Assembly: GCA_023807065.1 (NCBI GenBank)
Contig: JAJJLU010000758.1
Coordinates: 1 to 19,885, forward strand
Direction: 5' to 3'
Source: Isotricha intestinalis
Taxonomy: Eukaryota > Ciliophora > Litostomatea > Vestibuliferida > Isotrichidae
Length of the DNA: 19,885 nucleotides
How positions within the stretch are numbered: position 1 is the first letter of the stretch; each line of letters opens with the position of its first letter. A program made the translations under genes and the position numbers. Shown in pieces: positions 17,331 through 19,885 of the stretch. Under the pieces are notes generated by a model. The model was not told the DNA's origin, searched no databases, and worked only from the letters and a program-made list of their open reading frames with translations.

Positions 17331-18938
17331 TTAATTTTCATCTTCTTCTCTAATAATAGTAATAATGTTTGTTTCATTTTTAGTATTATTTCCACTCATA
17401 TCAATATTATTTTTTCTAAAAGGTTGAGGCGTTTTAACTTTAATTGAATTTGTATTTATTAAATCTTTTCTATCAGAATTTTCAGAATGATTTATTAAAT
17501 TATTATTTAGTAAATTTTTATTTATTAACATTAATTCTATTTGATAAAATTTTCTTATTAATTCTTCACTATTTATTATTTGTTTTACTATTAATTCACA
17601 AATTAAAATGAATTGTAATTTTTTATTTATTGTTGTATTTATACAATTTATATTATATAAAAAACTTGAACAAAAATCTATTTTTCTTTTTTTTTTTATT
17701 TTTAATTTTTCATTTTGAAATTTTGAAGAGAAAATTTTTATTAAATTCTTATTTGAGTTTCCTTTAATATTATTATTAGGATTATTAATTATCTGATTAT
17801 TATTTATACTTAAATTTAATAACAAAGAAGAATTATTCATATTTTGATTAGTAAAAGAATTTCCAATATTATGAGAAGGTATTTTTTGACAAATATTATT
17901 TTTAATATCTTCATCAAATAATTTTTCAGTTTCAACTATTTCATCTATATTCATCATTTTAGTAAACATTCTTCCTTTATTCATTATTCTACATAGTACA
18001 TGAAATATTTTATAAATAAACCAAGATAAACATATTAAATCTGATAATAAAGAAGATAATTTGAAATAATTTCTATTTATATTTCTTATAGATTCACCAT
18101 TGATTTTTAAATTTATTTCCATTATACTATTAGGATAATAACTTTGATAATTTGAAGGATATATTTTTAAATCATTTGGATTTTTAATTAAAGTATAAAA
18201 TTCTTTTTTATTTTTATTTGGAAAAAAATATCCATTATCAGTTTTATATAATATTTTCTCATAATTATAATTATATTCATAAAAAAAGCCTTGAACAAAA
18301 TCTATTTCAGTATAATAATTATTTAATGAAAATGGAATATTTTTATTATGAGATATATAATTATCTTCTAAATAAATTAAAATTTTTAAATCATTTTTAA
18401 TTAAAAAAGCATTTATATCTTCTATAGTATGACAATTATTATTTTCTGTATTATTTGTACATTTTGATATATGAAATTTTAAAAAGGAAGAATTATCATT
18501 TTTAAAATTTCTAATTGAATAATCAAAACTTTTTATGTTTAAACAAATAAAGTTTTCTAAATTTTTATCATTAACGTTACAATATGTAGTATTTAATTGA
18601 ATAATTTCTTTATTATCTTTACTTATATTCCAAAAAAAAGGAATAATTTCAATAAAATTACTTGAAATATCTTTATTATTATTATCAACAACTTTAATTT
18701 TAATTGTACTATTCTTTAAATAAAAAGAATAATTACCAGTATTATCTAAATATTCATATATATTTGGTGTTTTATTTTCAATGAAAAAATAAAAATAAGT
18801 TATATTTAGAATTAAAATACTAAACACACATATTATTGATAATAATGAACCTGATTTAGTTCTAAATCTATGTTTTCCTTTTATATATATATTTGCTGTA
18901 GGACCTAAAAAATCACAATTAATAAAAAATTTTTTCAT
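17331..18938 (-). CDS. Two-pass membrane protein, ciliate four-Cys ectodomain family (paralogue C)
   Basis: The protein has 535 residues. A short cytosolic N-terminus containing GKHRFRTKSGS leads to TM1 (about 30-53). The ectodomain (54-292) carries C120, C132, C160 and C169, the last two in KCTNNTENNNC, and DNGYFF (234-239). It also has many Asn-x-Ser/Thr sequons suitable for N-glycosylation. TM2 (about 293-317) starts YFKLSSLLSDLICLSWFIY, where the Gly-Gly of the two other local paralogues is replaced by Leu-Ile. The remaining 215 residues form an Asn/Ser-rich cytosolic tail with a helical stretch (LQFILICELIVKQI) near the middle. Despite low overall identity, the order RTKSG, TM1, four Cys, DNGYFF, TM2 shows common descent with the genes at 7234-9042 and 9289-10755. 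Function is unknown. It ends in TAA. Confidence 0.84.
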   Translation of the reverse strand: MKKFFINCDFLGPTANIYIKGKHRFRTKSGSLLSIICVFSILILNITYFYFFIENKTPNIYEYLDNTGNYSFYLKNSTIKIKVVDNNNKDISSNFIEIIPFFWNISKDNKEIIQLNTTYCNVNDKNLENFICLNIKSFDYSIRNFKNDNSSFLKFHISKCTNNTENNNCHTIEDINAFLIKNDLKILIYLEDNYISHNKNIPFSLNNYYTEIDFVQGFFYEYNYNYEKILYKTDNGYFFPNKNKKEFYTLIKNPNDLKIYPSNYQSYYPNSIMEINLKINGESIRNINRNYFKLSSLLSDLICLSWFIYKIFHVLCRIMNKGRMFTKMMNIDEIVETEKLFDEDIKNNICQKIPSHNIGNSFTNQNMNNSSLLLNLSINNNQIINNPNNNIKGNSNKNLIKIFSSKFQNEKLKIKKKRKIDFCSSFLYNINCINTTINKKLQFILICELIVKQIINSEELIRKFYQIELMLINKNLLNNNLINHSENSDRKDLINTNSIKVKTPQPFRKNNIDMSGNNTKNETNIITIIREEDEN

Positions 18939-19716
18939 TTTTTATAAAAAAATATTTACAATATCATAACTTAAATATAAATTATAATAATTTTTTTATA
19001 AATATTATAAATAAAAAAATTTTAAAATACGCTATTCAAAAATATTTTTTCATACTCGAAATCCGATTATTCTTTTGTTTATTGTTGATTTTTTTTCAAA
19101 AAAAAATGATTTATATTATACTTTTTATAAATAAAGTTTTTTAAGGAGACTGTAATAAAAAAAAAGAAGGTAATATTAAAATTATTTCAAAGTGGTTTAT
19201 TTATCTAGTTATGAAATAAAATTTAAAATTTAAATTAAAAGATAAAAATAATTTTCTAAATAAATTCCAAGTTTTCTTCATTAATTATTGGATATAAAAA
19301 AAAATTATAAATTTTCCATAAATATTAATTAAAACATTTATTTTAATAAATTAAATTAAACAAATTTAATATTAATTTACAAATAATTCATATTAAATTT
19401 AAAATTAAAATTAATTCTAAAAATAACAAGTACATAATTTTTACATATTTAATAATATATAATAGTTCATTTCATAATTCAAATTTTTTTTTATGTATAA
19501 GTTTTGTTTTTTCAAATGGATTTAATTTAGATAAAATTAATAATTTAACATTTTTATTTTTATTTATTCAATATTTTAGGTAATTGTAAACTATTTGATT
19601 TTCCTAATCTACAGTTTTTCTATTGTTTTAATTTTAACATAAAAATACCAAACAAAGTGCAAACGGAAAAAAAATCTTTAAATTAACTCTAATTAGTTTT
19701 TAAATTTAAATTTTGC
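18939..19716. other. Gene-free stretch
   Basis: I see no convincing gene in these 778 bases. A plus-strand frame without ATG is open for 77 codons (19350-19583), rich in Ile, Phe and Asn. It could be chance in such AT-rich DNA or an unrecognised exon, since it ends at a TTTTAG-G sequence that resembles a splice acceptor. The part just before 18938 must hold the promoter of the minus-strand membrane-protein gene. Confidence 0.5.
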
Positions 19717-19885
19717 CTAAGAATTATGATAAATATTAATCAAAAAAAATTCTTTTACCATTAAAATTCTCATTAAATTTATATGAAAAATAATCTTTTT
19801 TTCATAAGCTGTATTATAAGATATATATTCAAAATTATTAAAATCTTCTTTGATGTTTTCTTTTTTAGTTGAAAATTCAATTTGT
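19717..19885 (-). CDS. Partial CDS, 3' end of an unknown gene running off the window
   Basis: A minus-strand frame enters from the right edge (first full codon 19884-19882) and stays open for 55 codons to a TAG at 19717-19719. The residues are mixed rather than low-complexity, for example QIEFSTKKENIKEDFNNFEY at the entry and VKEFFLINIYHNS at the end. In spacer DNA of this composition a stop is expected about every ten codons, so 55 open codons reaching the edge suggest coding. The family is unrecognised and the start lies outside the window. It could still be a chance open frame. Confidence 0.4.
   Translation of the reverse strand, partial: QIEFSTKKENIKEDFNNFEYISYNTAYEKKIIFHINLMRILMVKEFFLINIYHNS

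Noticed and set aside
19350..19583. 77-codon plus-strand open frame without ATG.
   Set aside because: It has low-complexity Ile/Phe/Asn composition, no start codon and no recognisable motif. A few frames of this length are expected by chance in several kb of six-frame AT-rich spacer. It is kept only as a note on the spacer.

Overview
The window is the end of an extremely AT-rich protist macronuclear chromosome, almost certainly from a ciliate. It opens with a telomere of tandem CCCCAAT units. Behind it lie closely packed genes with short AT-rich spacers, one tiny 26-nt intron, Asn/Lys/Ile-rich proteins, and members of a two-pass membrane protein family that I associate with ciliates. The code is not the Tetrahymena/Paramecium one: open frames of up to 1473 codons have no in-frame TAA or TAG, Gln is encoded by CAA, ten genes end in TAA and two in TAG. 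With the 7-mer telomere this suggests a ciliate lineage with standard-type stops. A litostome such as a rumen entodiniomorph is my guess, but the sequence does not prove it.

Layout. 1-47 is the telomere. About 281-1226 (+) is a decayed calcium-dependent protein kinase (CDPK) gene, with kinase and EF-hand pieces scattered over three frames and interrupted by stops. A block of minus-strand genes follows: a small protein with PP1-docking-like motifs (1466-1954), an unknown basic protein (2179-3093), a Pho80-type cyclin (4017-4625) and an unknown Asn-rich protein with a duplicated motif (4898-5539). A plus-strand gene (5810-7027) encodes a single-pass RING-H2 ubiquitin ligase with a PSI-like Cys-rich ectodomain. 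A head-to-head pair of two-pass membrane paralogues follows (7234-9042 minus, 9289-10755 plus).

After a gene-free 0.95 kb comes the largest gene (11703-16124, minus). It is a relative of soluble adenylyl cyclase (two cyclase domains, then a P-loop ATPase) in which the key catalytic residues appear to be replaced. A coiled-coil gene follows, and its true extent (16412-17271) only appears once the 26-nt intron is removed. The third membrane-family paralogue is at 17331-18938, and the 3' end of another minus-strand gene runs off the right edge (19717-19885).

No operon-like functional system is evident. Several genes concern signalling: the kinase relic, the cyclin, the PP1-binding candidate, the cyclase-like scaffold and the membrane RING ligase. 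Co-function is not shown. The most notable observations are the telomere unit, the CDPK relic beside it, the apparently catalytically dead cyclase-ATPase, the mini-intron, and three paralogues sharing a four-cysteine ectodomain signature.
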